Shown here piece after piece: positions 1 through 11,845 of a stretch of 64,000 nt of DNA; positions within the stretch are counted from its first letter, which is position 1; every line of letters begins with the position of its first letter. Source of the DNA: Icerya purchasi (Eukaryota > Arthropoda > Insecta > Hemiptera > Monophlebidae). Made by a program: the position numbers and the translations under genes. The stretch spans positions 167,913,363 to 167,977,362 of the forward strand of contig CM077116.1 in the NCBI GenBank assembly GCA_039619475.1, written 5' to 3'. The notes under the pieces were generated by a model. The model worked only from the letters and a program-made list of their open reading frames with translations. It was not told the origin of the DNA and searched no databases.

Positions 1-865
1 GATGGTATTGTAGAATTCTTGTTTAATTACGGCTTGCGAAAGGAATTTTGAACGAGAAGATAGAATAAAAACTGTAGGAGAATGACAGAGATCGGTAAAG
101 TTGACGAAAGAGATTATTAAAGGAAATTATGTATAACCAAATGAACTAAGACGAAAATAAATAAGAGATAAGATAGGGATTTTCCTGGAAGTAAAACGTC
201 AGTTTTTAAAAATCAGGAAGTAGAAATGGATACGAGCATATGTGAATGGACGGCGATTAGCAAGGAAACAATAGCCTAAATAAAATCTACGAATAGAGAA
301 AGATGGCATTCGATTTAGCAAGAATTTCTGGAATTGGAGAAAATTTGAGCGTGCCAAGATGCTATCGGAGACAAACATTTTAGATGAAATGTAATTTAGA
401 GAGTGGAGACTTGAAAGCACCGCTTTAGGTAAACAAACAATAGTTAAATGTATAACAACTAATGCACTTACACAAAAAAATAAGAATATAGGGTCACCAT
501 CCTATTTAGCTGACGACAGGGCAGTTTAGCTTCTTTTGATAGAAGAAGAGGACAGATATTCCGTATGATCTGTAGAAGATGAAAGACCATCAATGGTGAT
601 AATAAAATAACAAAAAAACCCAATTAACCAGAGAAAGAACGTATTTTTAAAGAAAATATTGACAGAAGCAGTATTATAAAGTCGAAAGGTAAATACAGTA
701 TAAGAAGATTGGGAAGAGGAAATCGGGAGATTAATTGAGGTCAGGGAATATTTGATCATAATGAGGGACGCATTAAGTGCTTCATTGGCTGCTACGATAT
801 CGTGGAAAGCAGAGAAAAGTAGAGTACCATCAGTAATGAGTAAACAGAAAGAATTTAAAGTAAGT
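1..865 (-). mobile_element. Degenerate LINE family A fragment (RT palm end to connection region)
   Basis: Read on the minus strand, broken frames follow the same order as the open family A protein at 35.5-38.0 kb. A decayed active-site block lies near 835-862. It is followed by a stretch like the family A segment after FADD, with VFTFR matching VFTYR at about 680. Then come a tract like RRLYLGERFLIKR near 290-310 and the Arg-Phe-Thr/Ser-Pro-Arg-Lys motif near 190. The copy runs off the window at base 1. Many stops and frameshifts make it a dead pseudo-element. Basis is translation by eye against another copy in this window, so the boundaries are approximate. Confidence 0.7.
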
Positions 866-1059
866 AATATTACAAGTATAGGTCTAATCTTATTAACTCT
901 TATATTTCCATATTACACAACTAGCCCTTTTCTCCTAGGAAAATACCTATTCTTTCTCATATATCCAAACGACTTAATCAATTCGCTATTTATGTTTTTT
1001 CTCATAACAAACTCCCTTAATTCACGCTTAATTAATCCAATTTCTTGTATCCGCCTAAG
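866..1059. other. Junction between two inverted family A pieces
   Basis: Open plus-strand frames here are weakly similar to the family A connection region, so the plus copy may begin earlier than 1060. No other feature seen. Confidence 0.3.
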
Positions 1060-1985
1060 ATATAATCTCTTTCCGTCTTTCACAAGAACCTACTTGCTCA
1101 TGTGGTCCAACAGAAATATAACCATGTAATGGAATCCTTATTTCCTTTCCACGCTGTTATCTTTACTGATGGCTCCAGAACAACGGACGCTACGGGAGCT
1201 GCCTTTTTGGTCCCGTCACTCAAATATTTTAAATCTTATAAACTGCCTTTCTTTTGCTACATATTTACCGCGGATCCTTCGTGCTATCCAATACATTACT
1301 TCCACCAACGACTCTAATAAATTTCTGATAGTCTTGGATTCTAAAGGTGTTCTACTGTCTATCTCCTCTCCTCTTCCTTGTCATTCCTCAGATTTCATAA
1401 TTCTTCTTGATTCGCTCTCTTGTCAATAGATTGTATAGCGCTCGTTCCATTCAAGCTGATTACTTATGGTCCCCCCAGTCATGCTAGCATTGAGAGCAAT
1501 GAACTGACTGATTTTCACTAGTTCGATCTGCCGTTCAGACTGATCAATTTCTATCCAAAATTCCTTTTTGTAATCTTAAGGTTCTTTTCAGGAATTGCTA
1601 TTGTAAGCGGTGGCACAATATTTATCCCCTTTTATTCTCAATTCTTGAATCCTTATATCTTAGTACCCAAACCCATTCCTCCGTACCCTTGGGACTATGA
1701 CTTCCCCTATCTCTAGCGCTTTCTTATCTCTTCTATTTGACTTGCGACATCATCTTTTCGCTATTTTTCGTTCAATCCGGATGATTCCGATTTGCTCTGC
1801 AACACAAATCACATCTTCTTCTAATGAGCGTCTATATCTATAGAACGCTCTCACTTATATAGACAACTCCTGAAACTCGATTTGTACATTCCATATAATA
1901 ATTCGTTTACTATTTCTCTTCCATCCTCGGCAATCATTCCTATTATAGCGTCCTTCATTGCTTCTATCTCCAGTAATATTCAATT
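1060..1985 (+). mobile_element. Degenerate LINE family A 3' part (RNase H and C-terminal zinc knuckle)
   Basis: On the plus strand the motif IFTDGS (RNase H first Asp) is at about 1160-1178. It is followed by the spaced SKGVL..AI-type segment near 1340 and a C-terminal CNTNHIFF-like zinc-knuckle remnant near 1797-1826. All match the C-terminal third of the family A protein at 35.5-38.0 kb. Frames change several times and the catalytic Glu region is damaged. It lies head to head with the minus-strand piece at 1-865. This could be a 5'-inverted single insertion or two separate copies. Confidence 0.7.
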
Positions 1986-3389
1986 CTAATTTGTTTCTCC
2001 CTCTCTCTCACTAACACAACCGAGTAGGGCTTAGAGAGTGATCATAAAGATGGACACGATAACTCTTTCTTGTGGCTTTGAAAAGGACGGATAGAAAAAT
2101 TTGTCATAAGATAAATAATGCCGGAAGTAAACTAAACTGGGTTATAATTGTCATCATTTTATCTCCTAAAGTTGGTAAATAGGCATTATCCAACTATGGT
2201 ATTTAGATTTATTGTAAAAAATAAAACTTCAGCATAACTCTTTGTAGGTGTATTTGTTTGTCAGCTGTTAAAAAAAGAAAAAAAAAAAAGATTGCCAATA
2301 GCCGAATTGTCGGGTTAGAAAAAAATAGACGAGAAGTTACGAAACTTATTTTACGTCTGTAGAACTTTTTAAACAAGCTAGAACCTCCTTTGAAGATTAC
2401 TCTAATCTATTATTCAACAGTGGTAAACTATTTCTAATGCATTATATCTTTAAATTCTATATAGACCAGCCTATTAATTTGTTATTCTAATTATTAGTTT
2501 ATATTGCATTTTGATTATCGTGTTTAGTTTTCAAATCCCTTTTTATTTATTTTCTTTTAATTTTTCACTTTAAAATTGTTTTTAAAATAAATTACAAATT
2601 CAGACGTGTTCAAATTTCAAAAAGGCATACCCATCACTGATTGTTCAAGTTTTCTACAATTTTTGTATTAAAAAATAAGCAAAAGAATAAAAGAAATGAA
2701 AATCATAGAAAAAGTCCAAACATTAAAATCGCCAATATAACTTTGTTCGTGGAAATGTGAAAACATAAACTGTTAAATTAAAAATATATTATATCAAATA
2801 CCCATTGATCGTACAAAAACACATAAAACCGTAAAATTTGTAAATTATAAAATCTCAATGTTATTGATTCCAACAAAAACACTAGAATGCGTGCATATTT
2901 ACGAATCAGAAATTACATAAAGAAAAAATACCTTAGCAGCGAAAAAAAATACGCTAAAATTTCCAGAACTCAAGCAGAATTGGAAAAATTTGATTATATG
3001 CAAATTTGCGTGTTTCCTGGCGAATTTCATCATTCGTTAAAAAAAAAAAAAAAAAGTCATTATTCAGCTGATTTTGTTAGAAAATGTAAAATTACGGACC
3101 ATAAGTTTAAGAACATTTAAGCAAACTCTGTACGGATACCAACCGGCATGGTTACGGCATGTTGACTGCCAGTTCGTAGCGTATAAAAAAGGGAAAAAGT
3201 CAAATCACTTTTATTAATGTGAAAATTTAACAAAAAATATTTTAGGGTAATAATGCCGATCACGTTAATTCTTCGTAATTTAATTATATTAGGATAACTA
3301 TATTTATAAGGCAAAAAATGCAATTTTTTATTTATAATGGATAACATAACAAAAAGATAGCGTGATAGCTTAATAGTTACGGTGTCCGG
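1986..3389. other. AT-rich stretch without recognisable gene
   Basis: Contains A- and T-runs (for example near 2270-2290 and 3040-3054) and only short frames with low-complexity translations. I see no conserved motif. Confidence 0.5.
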
Positions 3390-3645
3390 CTACCAAAGCA
3401 AAAGTATCCATAGGTTATCGAGACTTGTCTCGTTCCGGATCTGTGTTGCTCCTAGGTAAATAACTAATCTGAAATTGAATATTGTTTATACCAGCGAAAT
3501 CTGGGAAAGTAAAGGCGGCCGAAAGAAAAGAACTAACCCCCCATTATTCTTTTCAGATCCATTAGATCCTTAAGTACATTTTGAACCCTAACTTCACAAT
3601 CCCCGACACCCCGTCAGGGATATAAAACTTACTTTACTTACTTAT
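3390..3645 (+). repeat. Dispersed repeat, copy 1 (LINE/SINE 3' tail ending in TTAC-rich repeats)
   Basis: The block shares many short matches with the reverse complement of 21235-21455: a GTCTCGTTCCGGATC block, an AAATCTGGGAAA block, and a tail containing ACTTCACAATCCCCGACACC. It ends in ACTTACTTTACTTACTT. The last ~75 bases are also found at 30830-30905, where they form the exact 3' end of a family A insertion with an 8-bp target-site duplication. The repeat is therefore either a LINE 3' UTR or a SINE that borrowed that tail. Confidence 0.7.
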
Positions 3646-6139
3646 ATGTATAACAAAACGTGTTTTTTAATGGAATCGTTTATTGCGTGTGTAAATAGCC
3701 ATGTCATTAACAATATCACTAATTTACCTGCGTTATTTATTTTATGCTTATCAAAATACCCGTATCACAGTGATAAAAAAAAATGTTCAAATATTCCTAA
3801 TATTAGAAACAAGTTCTATATATATAAGCCATTATAACTGAATGCGAAACAGTTATATTTTAGAATTACTGCTATTCTAAAAATTAGAAATACCGAAAAC
3901 AATTTTCATCCCTCGCACAATTTAAATCGCACATTTATCGTTATAGATTTTAATTACAAGTTATGACTACTGGGTCTTTTGAAAACAGATAGTATTTATC
4001 ACGGTAAAAATAATACAGCAATGTACTCTTCATATTTTTGAGGAGCATTATGATATTTTACATTTTAAACGCTACAAAAGAATGAAAATAAACAATGTCA
4101 TATTTGACGTTTTTCGCTATTTATATTTTACCAAAATTGTGATTGACAGCGAAAGTTAGCTACGAAAGTGTCGTTGTGTAATGGCTATAGTCTCATTTTC
4201 CTCTAGGAGGCAACGACCATGGGAAGAAAATAAGCGTTAACAACCGCCAAATAAATATTCAAATATAAAATAAAAAACGAAAAAAAAAAAAAACCATAAA
4301 AAAAAGTTTAAATTAAGAAAAGAAAAACAATTAAGTCGAATTTAAAACTTTACCTGTGACATTGTAAAAATGACGCTCATGTGCGTATACGTTTCTCTTT
4401 CAACTGATTTTAGCAATAATAAATGACGATAGTAATAAATAAACGTATATTTAATTTGATACGCCGTTATCACGTAAAAAGATTTTCATAATTACTCCCA
4501 CCATTTCGACTTTCGCATTTAGCTCTATCGTTTTTTTCTAATAAGTAATTACTGCTAGAAAGTCGATCAGTTATTTTAGCTATTGAACGTATCTTCAACA
4601 CCAAACTTCACGTATACATACACATATAGTCTTATCTTGAAACGCTATTAGCAGTATATGTTTACAAAAATAATTCCGTCGATGAGAACTCATTAATTTT
4701 TTTTTTTTTTTTTTTTTTATGGCCTGAACGAAAACTGTTCCTTTAGCCAAAACTCATCAATTCGAATGGTAAAGTTTAAGCAACACGAATTAATACTGTA
4801 AAAAAAAACAAAAACTAGCCCCCTATTAATTATCGAACAAATATAGTAGAAAATGCACGTATTTCGTATTTTTTATGAATTTTACATTTTTTTTAAAAAA
4901 AGTTTTTTTTTTTTTTTTTATTCTTCAAAATATGCCTTATTTTGTAAACTACTTCGTTGTAAAAGTTAATAAACAAAATTTAAAAAGAAATATCCGAAAT
5001 TAAATGATTTTTCTTACTGTCCGTTACTATAAATGTTTTTGCCTATACCGGCAATATAGGTGCGACCAGAAGCGCGAATAATTCTTATAATCTATAGTCT
5101 TTTTGTAACAATGAAAAAGAGTTTTGTGCCGAAAAAAAAACGTTAATAATGAATAGCGCCAGTTGCGTAACTAATTTTCTTTTTTTTGGCAAGGGGATCT
5201 AGACGGGGTTATTAATAGTACAGCAAATAGAGTAATGCAGAACCGTTCCGCACTAGATTTTTTTTTTCATACCTTGGCATCACTCAATGAAAACAAATGG
5301 ATGGGTAGAACAAGCTAATGAATGTAAAAAATTTGACCTAACTCGTAAGTTTCGTTTTATTTTTACAGTAATCATAAAAATATAAGTAATTCACTGACTA
5401 GAAAACAATTAATATAATAAAAAATTATTACACCGACATGTTTCGGAGGAACTGTTCTATAATCATGATGAATTTTCTATTGCTAAGAAGAATGCGAACC
5501 AACAGTAGCAAATATTTTGTCGGTAAAACATACGGTGAAGGAAACTATGTATGCAGTGTAAGTAAAACACTACAATTAGTACCATGTATATTGATCCATA
5601 ATATAAATTATTACATTCAATGTTGTAATTAATAAAAATATACAAAGTGCAAATTCACACAGATCACAATTGCGAATAAACAATTTTGGTGACTAAACTG
5701 ATGCTAATCATTTAAGTATTTTCTAGTCCGATCGAAAGACAAATAGAATTTTAAATGCCTGAACATTTTTTGTATTAAAACCGAAACCTCATCCATACCT
5801 ATCAGACTAATCATTGTCAGTTTAAATTTAAATCATTTATAAAAGTAACTATTTGACATTTTTAACTCCACGTTCAAATAAAATACTACACTCGCGAAAT
5901 GTTCACCAGTTAGCCTTTCCAAGCTGAATCTATTACACGCAACTAATTCTACAGTAGAACTGTAGGATGTTAAAAATGTACATGATAACGATATTTGCAT
6001 TTGAGTATATTTAAAATGGAAGGAAGGGACTAAACATAAAGAAGTTAAAAATAAGGCTATGTAACAGACTCCATAAATTCCAACTAACATCCATAAAAAA
6101 AAAATATAGCATACGAATAGACAACGTTTCTTTTTTTTA
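3646..6139. other. AT-rich unassigned DNA
   Basis: Long homopolymer runs occur at about 4275-4292, 4698-4718 and 4903-4919. No frame above about 85 codons has a recognisable motif on either strand. I see no gene, promoter or transposon end here. Confidence 0.5.
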
Positions 6140-7480
6140 GACGTGCTAATACGGCGACTTCATTCAGAAACAATTCAAAGGTAAGAGAATTAAACAGAAA
6201 TTAGATCAGTGATAGATCAAATTTGGAAACTAATGGGAGAAATAAGGAAGAGACAAAATAAAAAAAGCAGAATTTAGGGCGCTCTGGAGTCGGCATAAGA
6301 GAATAAAGTTTAGAATATTCAATTAAGAGAGACAAACATTCAAAAGAAATATGACAGAAATCACAATAAATTTCTTTGTCAAGCGAAGAAGAAAACATAA
6401 AGAAAATGTTAGGGAAAATCGAAAGCGAAAAGATGATAGCAGAGTGGCTGAGACGTAACTGAATAATAGAAACGATAAAACGTCGAAGTAGAGAGAAATC
6501 GTAGATCCATGATGTACAATTGAAGATTAGGTTGGATGGGCAGAAGATGGTTTATTTAAAAAAAAGGAAACATAAAAGTCAGACCGAAATCCAGAAAGGA
6601 ACATTTTGATAAAAGAGGGAAGAGAAATAAACTTGAGATTTTGGGGAAAAAAGTACGCGAGAAAGCATCAACTCGAGCCAAGAAATCCGCCGTTTTACTT
6701 CTCTCGATACCTGTGTGGCCGAGGAACCGTAACAAATCAATTATTAATTGAATGCAGAAAAGAAAGATAATGGGTGAGAGGGAGCATATGGAGAATGATA
6801 AAGTTTAAAATATCGTAGGATAGACGTCTGCTCAGCTGTAAATGTTGAACCAAATGGGGAGAAGTTGGAAAGGTCAAGAGAAGTGGAAGGCCGGAAGAAT
6901 GAAAGAAATTCTGATTATACCAGGACTCTTATTAGTAAAGATAGATATGAGTGAATGGAATAGGGAATTAACAGTGCTATGGACTTTCTAAATAATTACG
7001 GTTTTGGGAAAGAGATTTAAATATAAGGACGAGAAAGAAGCTTCAAAAAGATACATGTGGTTTGCAAAACTTCAAGAAAGCAGAATTGAATGCGGAAAGT
7101 GATTATGTGAGGTGAACAGGAGTTAAGATGCAATATGCGAGAATAAGAATTTTCTTTGGAGAAAAACGCCAGTTCTCCATAATAAACAGACAGGAAAGCA
7201 GAAAAAGTAAAATGTAAGTATTTCGAACGACAAAGTATGCTACGTAGGATTTACTAATAAATCGATAGAAATGTATTTGATTGAGCAAGTAATGCTGAAA
7301 TCAGAAAAGACTTAGAACTACTCAGATATATAAGATAACAGAAATTTCAGATTATATCTAGCTTTGAAAATTGAAATTTTGAGGCAGCATCTTAAATAGA
7401 ATAATGCTAATCAAATTTCAAACACAGGATCGTTTCTCCGTTTTGTAGCTGCCAGAGCTTTCAACAAGTTTAGTCTTTAA
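6140..7480 (-). mobile_element. Degenerate LINE family A fragment (connection, RNase H, C-terminus)
   Basis: Minus-strand frames from 7480 down reproduce the family A order. A LNLLKAL-like tract lies at about 7470, a WRFSPKK motif (family WRFSPRK) at about 7160, a worn RNase H segment at about 6700, and CDFCHISFEC at about 6350-6380, matching the family zinc knuckle CDANHIFLEC. Stops and frameshifts are frequent. The 3' part fades out near 6140. It is the same orientation as the RT piece at 7870-8470 but a different family, so these are separate insertions with a SINE between them. Confidence 0.7.
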
Positions 7481-7513
7481 TTAAAGGTACACATTGAAAT
7501 AAAACAATAACTA

Positions 7514-7865
7514 CGGTCGCCTAGTTGCTAAAGTCCTTAACATTAATCACAAAAGTCTTGTGTTCGATCTTAGGCAACAATAGAAATCATTATAAAAATT
7601 AATTAAACAATCGCTATTAGTTACGTGCGCAAGAAAATGGCAAACCATTACGCATACCATCATGTGCACGCCAGTTAGCATATAGTAGGCATACACGGGG
7701 GACTACATTTGTTTCGCGAAAAAAAGGCGATCATAATCAATTCGAAGTGTAGCCTTGTATGTACACTAGAGTTGCATATTGCTTTGACGCACCTACATCT
7801 GTACAGCTAGAACGTACGAATAGGTAGTCGCCTTCGCTCAGAACTGAGTATGGCGCTACAAATAA
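7514..7865 (+). mobile_element. SINE-A copy 1 (tRNA-derived)
   Basis: A tRNA-like head begins at 7514. Its A box is degenerate (GCCTAGTTGCTAAAG) and its B box is GTGTTCGATCTTA at about 7560. The body aligns with 60457-60825 through many blocks: AATGGCAAAC, an AGGCATACACGGG/AGACATACATGGG block, TGTAG(T/C)CTTGTA, GAATAGGTAG and CGCTCAG. Its right end abuts coding sequence of a family B RT remnant. Being tRNA-headed with a non-tRNA body, it should be pol III-transcribed and mobilised by a LINE. Confidence 0.75.
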
Positions 7866-8470
7866 AGGGTGCAGATTTATATTTCCAGCCGTTTGCTTGG
7901 GTAGGAGAAAGGATTTTCTTGGATTCAAAACAGAAATAGAGGCGTCTGTTCATCATTTTCTCTAATACCTTAGAAAGGACCGAAATCAGCGAGATAGGTC
8001 TATAGCATTGAGGAAGAAAGAGGTCTTTGTTCGACTTGACAATCAGAATAGGGAGAATTGTTTTAAGGACTGTGAGATAAACCTGGAGGACCGAATTTGG
8101 TTGTAGAGGCAGAGCAGGAATAATCTAGCAGACGTAGAAAGATTTTTAAGCATAAGGGGATCATCGATGGAGTCAAATCCAGGTACACTATTCCTTGTGT
8201 TGTAGTTTAGCTGGTGATTTAACTCGCAGATTGTAAAGGGCATATTTAAAGGATCATTTTCGTCAGAATTAAAAGATATTGCCTGTTGTTCCACAGTTAG
8301 TTTCAGGGTCGCAAAGGAAGCATCATACAAGAAGGATGAAAAGGAATTTTTAAAATGAAGCGCAAAAATTCTTGCAACGTCAAACTCTTCTTTGATCAGG
8401 GAGCCATTTATGAGTGACACAAGAGTGAAAGAATGATTCGAGGCCCCATTGAGAGACGTACGGAGTAGGG
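7866..8470 (-). mobile_element. Degenerate LINE family B fragment (linker and N-terminal RT)
   Basis: On the minus strand, frames match the linker and RT start of the near-complete family B ORF2 at 41.0-41.6 kb. A segment like SVPGFDSI near 8170-8190 is the fingers motif, followed by YRPISLISVLSKVLEKM at about 7960-8010 (family YRPIALTSVLGKVMEKI) and NRRL after it. At least one frameshift occurs near 8043. The downstream RT core (FADD) is missing, cut off where SINE-A lies. Confidence 0.7.
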
Positions 8471-8836
8471 TCTATAACGATCGACTGATACTTATCAGCA
8501 GTTGCGGCAGTAAACAGCTAATGTGACGGTGTGTTGTGTGTGTTCGTGTGGATTTTACCTGGTTTGTGTACTGTGTACTTAATACCGATAGTTGTTTGCA
8601 TCCATCCGGTTTCGGTGTACCGGCCAACGGGATCTTACGAGACAACCCCACAACGTAATCTTTTTTATCAAGATAAAACGAACACGAGAAACACAATTAT
8701 AATGTAAACAGTCGATGAGCAAATTGTTGATTTTATGAATTTTTAAAATGATAGCTACATGTTCTTTAGCTGAGCAGAACAAAGTAGTAAGACAGGGAAT
8801 CCTCAAAAGAATTAAAATATATATATATATATATAT
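8471..8836. other. Unassigned, ends in TA microsatellite
   Basis: No coding motif recognised. The interval ends in an (AT)n run at about 8818-8836, directly before the SINE-B head. Confidence 0.5.
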
Positions 8837-9165
8837 GTCGTCACGTTTGGCCTAGTGGCTAGAGCGCTTGACTTCCGATCCGGAGGTCTCGGGTTCGATA
8901 CCGGGCGATGACAAAAATATTCGGCGCTAGTTTCGTACACAGCAGTGTAGACACATTTGGGCTGCATCTGTAACGCGATAACAAGCGGCTATAGTCAGTT
9001 CCAATTGTAGTCGTGCGAGTGCGCTGGCGTTGTATAGAAATATTCAGCCAGCGAACAATCGCATCGACGTGAGTAAAGGCCAGTCGTCTTGGTTTGCCTC
9101 GCCATTCGTATCTTTCTCACGTTGTCAGCAGTACCGAAGCTAGGTTGCGCTTCTGCTTACGCGCT
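8837..9165 (+). mobile_element. SINE-B copy 1 (tRNA-derived, well-preserved tRNA-like head)
   Basis: The first ~76 bases fold as a near-complete tRNA. The acceptor strands GTCGTCA/CGATGAC pair. The A box TGGCCTAGTGG is at about 8848 and the B box GGGTTCGATAC at 8891-8901. The anticodon arm contains GACTTCCGATC, close to the arginine tRNA type, but it departs from a normal seven-base loop. The non-tRNA body, with CAGTCGTCTTGGTTT near 9080 and AACAATCGCATC near 9054, recurs on the other strand at 52690-53021. It is therefore a SINE and not a functional tRNA gene. Confidence 0.8.
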
Positions 9166-9479
9166 TATCCATTGCGCGGCTATTCTATCCTCTAATTCTC
9201 CTCTGAATTAGGAGTTAATCTTATACTCGAAATCGAGTGAAAATAGACGACGATATATATATACATATATATATAAATATAAATATTATTCACGTTTAGA
9301 ATCCAAGGAAGCAAGCAAGAGAGTAGGTAATCAGTTTATAGAACAAGCAAACGGTATAAGGTAAATAGGATAATCAAAGAAAAGTAAAAAACAAATGATT
9401 GTAGCGATAGAAGAAAATTGATTTTTTTTTAATTTTGGCTTGCCCGCCAAGGGCATTGATCCAGCGTTACAGTTCGAGA
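9166..9479. other. AT-rich unassigned DNA
   Basis: Holds an alternating TA-rich tract at about 9250-9285 and no recognisable coding motif. Confidence 0.5.
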
Positions 9480-9960
9480 AATCATTAGTGGGAAAACAAA
9501 CTAGATTTTAATACGATTACAATTTGAGGAAAGGAAGAAGACAGTTGTAGGACTACAGAAGATGCTGGAAACGAAATAATGAAAGAATAATCCATTATAT
9601 GGAATAGGAAGAGAAAGGCGTAAGAGCTGAATGTAAAAGAACAAACCTTAGGCGGAAAATATGATTAGCATCGCAAATTAAACTACATTATCTGGATGAA
9701 AAAGTAAAAGAATATAAGAAAAAGACAAAAAAGAAGAAGGTAAGAAAGTAGTGATGACGACAAATGGCAGAAGTGAAAGAAGTGGAAAGCCATGATGCCC
9801 TAGTTGAGACGGCGGACAGAGGTGAATCGGCAGATAAAAAGACTGAGGATTTGAAAAGGGGAAGAACAGTGTATACTTGGAAGGGGAAATTGGAAGATAA
9901 ACACAGGAGAGAGTTGTTATTAAACTGCTGAGGGAAGCACTAAAATTGACATTAACCGCA
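9480..9960 (-). mobile_element. Probable LINE family A C-terminal remnant
   Basis: On the minus strand a CDANHIF match to the family A zinc knuckle (CDANHIFLEC) lies at about 9665-9690. It is preceded and followed by worn frames rich in Ser, Leu and Phe, as in that C-terminus. Everything else is too decayed to align with confidence. Confidence 0.45.
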
Positions 9961-9984
9961 GCAGGATATTTTCGTTCATTTCAG

Positions 9985-10545
9985 TACAGTGTGCGAGGTG
10001 GGGATGTCACGCATACCTCTCTCACCTCTTCAACCCTCGTCCGGTACACTGAAAAGCAACTACTCCCAAAAGCGTCTGGAAAGTCATCAAACTACCCATG
10101 TAGTTGCTGGAATGGTCGCCAATGATGCTGGAACCCCCCAGAATCTCTCCATCCATCGATTTGGCTGTTGTAGAATCTGACCGAATTCCACCACAACTGT
10201 GCACAGACTAAAGCCCCTGCGCGTGTGTGGGACACTATGTAGCTTTGCGCTGCTGCCCACAACACTACTAGGACGCCATCTTGCGGCCAGGGTAGGGAAG
10301 TATTGCGGGCTATGCTGTGGAACATACTGGAACTTTGGGCAGGCCGCTCATTACTGCGCTGGCCCCACAGGCCCCCACCTGCCAGCCAATAGTGGAATGG
10401 GCACTTAGCACTAGGAATAAATTCAAATGTGCTGTTACAGCTGCTGCCGCGTTTACCTCTATCTTTTGTTCTTCGGTTGAGCGAACTTTGGCTTCTCCGC
10501 TGCTGCTGCTGATTTTGTAATTGTACGTTTGAGATAGTTAAACCT
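9985..10545. other. GC-rich island of unknown origin
   Basis: This ~560-bp block is visibly richer in G+C and CpG than its surroundings. It contains CTGCTGCTGCTG, GGGGCC-type stretches and an ATTGG/CCAAT motif near 10387. Frames of up to 157 codons are open on the minus strand, but I recognise no domain in them. Candidates are a solo LTR or another transposon regulatory region, or the CpG promoter of a host gene. I found no matching target-site duplication and no primer-binding site to support an LTR. Confidence 0.4.
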
Positions 10546-11267
10546 GTAGTAGTTAACTTTACCATTCTGCAAATTTATAAGACCTGAAGCACATTGGAAC
10601 AATGAATCCTGAATGCATATGAAACAATAAAGCAGTATCTCAATGCTAGTCCTACTATAGTGATCGAGCAAAAGCAATTCCTTTTAAAGACGCATCGCCG
10701 GCTAATTGTGAGTTTGAAGCGAACAACTTAACATTCACTGTACCTTGTGCGCAATAATTTTTAGCTTTAGCGTTATTGAATAATCCAATGGAGTCCCGTC
10801 GGCTGCGCAGGAAGAGATCATTAGACTTAAATTACATTTGGATCCTATGTCAGTGGGCAGAGATCGTTCAAATGTTTAGAGTATGTGACAGAATCTAGTG
10901 ATAGCCCAACGGGCTAATTATAGATTAGCAAAAAAAAAAAGCCTTCCTAATAAGTTTCTTTTTTTCACCTGATTTCTTTTTAACCTTTTAGCCAGTTTAC
11001 GTATGAAAGGTGTAATACTGTATTCAGGCATCAAACTTCAACATTGAATTTTTTAAGGAATTGATAAAGTTGTTTATGTGTCTGACCTAGTGGACTTGTA
11101 AGAATGGATATTTGTAATAGTTCTGCTTTAATTTACTGAACGTTGTTTTTGGAATTAGCTACACTGCCATAGGAGATGATTAACATTTTCCTTACAGACT
11201 TTATTACAATATTGACATTTATCTGATTCGATGATGTTCACTTTCCATCTTACTTCTAGGAGATTAG

Positions 11268-11367
11268 CTAATCAGGAGCCAGTATTTAGTCACATAACCA
11301 CGCCCCCTTTTACACAACTAATCAAGAGTCAATACTTAATCAAATGACCACACCGTTTTTACATCAA
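11268..11367. repeat. Diverged tandem duplication, 50-bp period
   Basis: CTAATCAGGAGCCAGTATTT and CTAATCAAGAGTCAATACTT begin 50 bases apart. Both are followed by a CACGCC/CACACC and T-rich segment. Confidence 0.7.
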
Positions 11368-11695
11368 ACCGTCCAGTAACAGTTCAACACTGCACCGCCA
11401 TATTCGTCGCCAATTCCATCCTTCTGCTTGATACATCTTTACTGTTGCAAACTAATAACCATATATCTCAACGTCCACCACACACAAATCAACCAACTAC
11501 TTTCTTTGTAGACACCTATGCATGAAGGCTCTCACTCAGCACAGCGTTTATCCAGTATAGAGATTAAGAGGAGGCTTTAACCAGCCACTTATAATTTTGC
11601 TAACCCATACTGAGTTGTTTGCTGTATTTAGATGTTTACACGTGCATTAATGATAACTAGCTGTTCATGTTTCCATTTTACATTCAGATTATATA

Positions 11696-11845
11696 TTACT
11701 GTTGACCAACCACCATTAAATTTTTTCTAGTACCTACCAAACCTGCTGTTTTTTGTGTGTGAATGCTTTGAGAATATGTTTTACTGTTAACCAACCACCT
11801 TTAAGCTTTTCTAACCTCCTATCAAATCTGCTGTGTTTGTGTAAT
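11696..11845. repeat. Diverged tandem duplication, 85-bp period
   Basis: TTACTGTTGACCAACCACC and TTACTGTTAACCAACCACC start 85 bases apart. Each continues into TTAA, TTTTCTA, CCTA(C/T)CAAA and CTGCTG blocks. Confidence 0.75.

Noticed and set aside
2887..3120. Lys-rich 77-codon ORF
   Set aside because: Driven by A-runs; no motif and no support on either side.
8837..8912. Possible functional tRNA gene
   Set aside because: The anticodon loop is not normal, and the tRNA-like part continues into a body that recurs at 52690-53021, so it is a SINE head.
9985..10440. Solo LTR with TG...CA ends
   Set aside because: TGT and ACA ends can be chosen, but no target duplication or primer-binding site fits them.
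10092..10565. 157-codon minus-strand ORF in the GC-rich island
   Set aside because: No recognisable domain, and open frames are expected in GC-rich DNA; kept only as an unexplained island.
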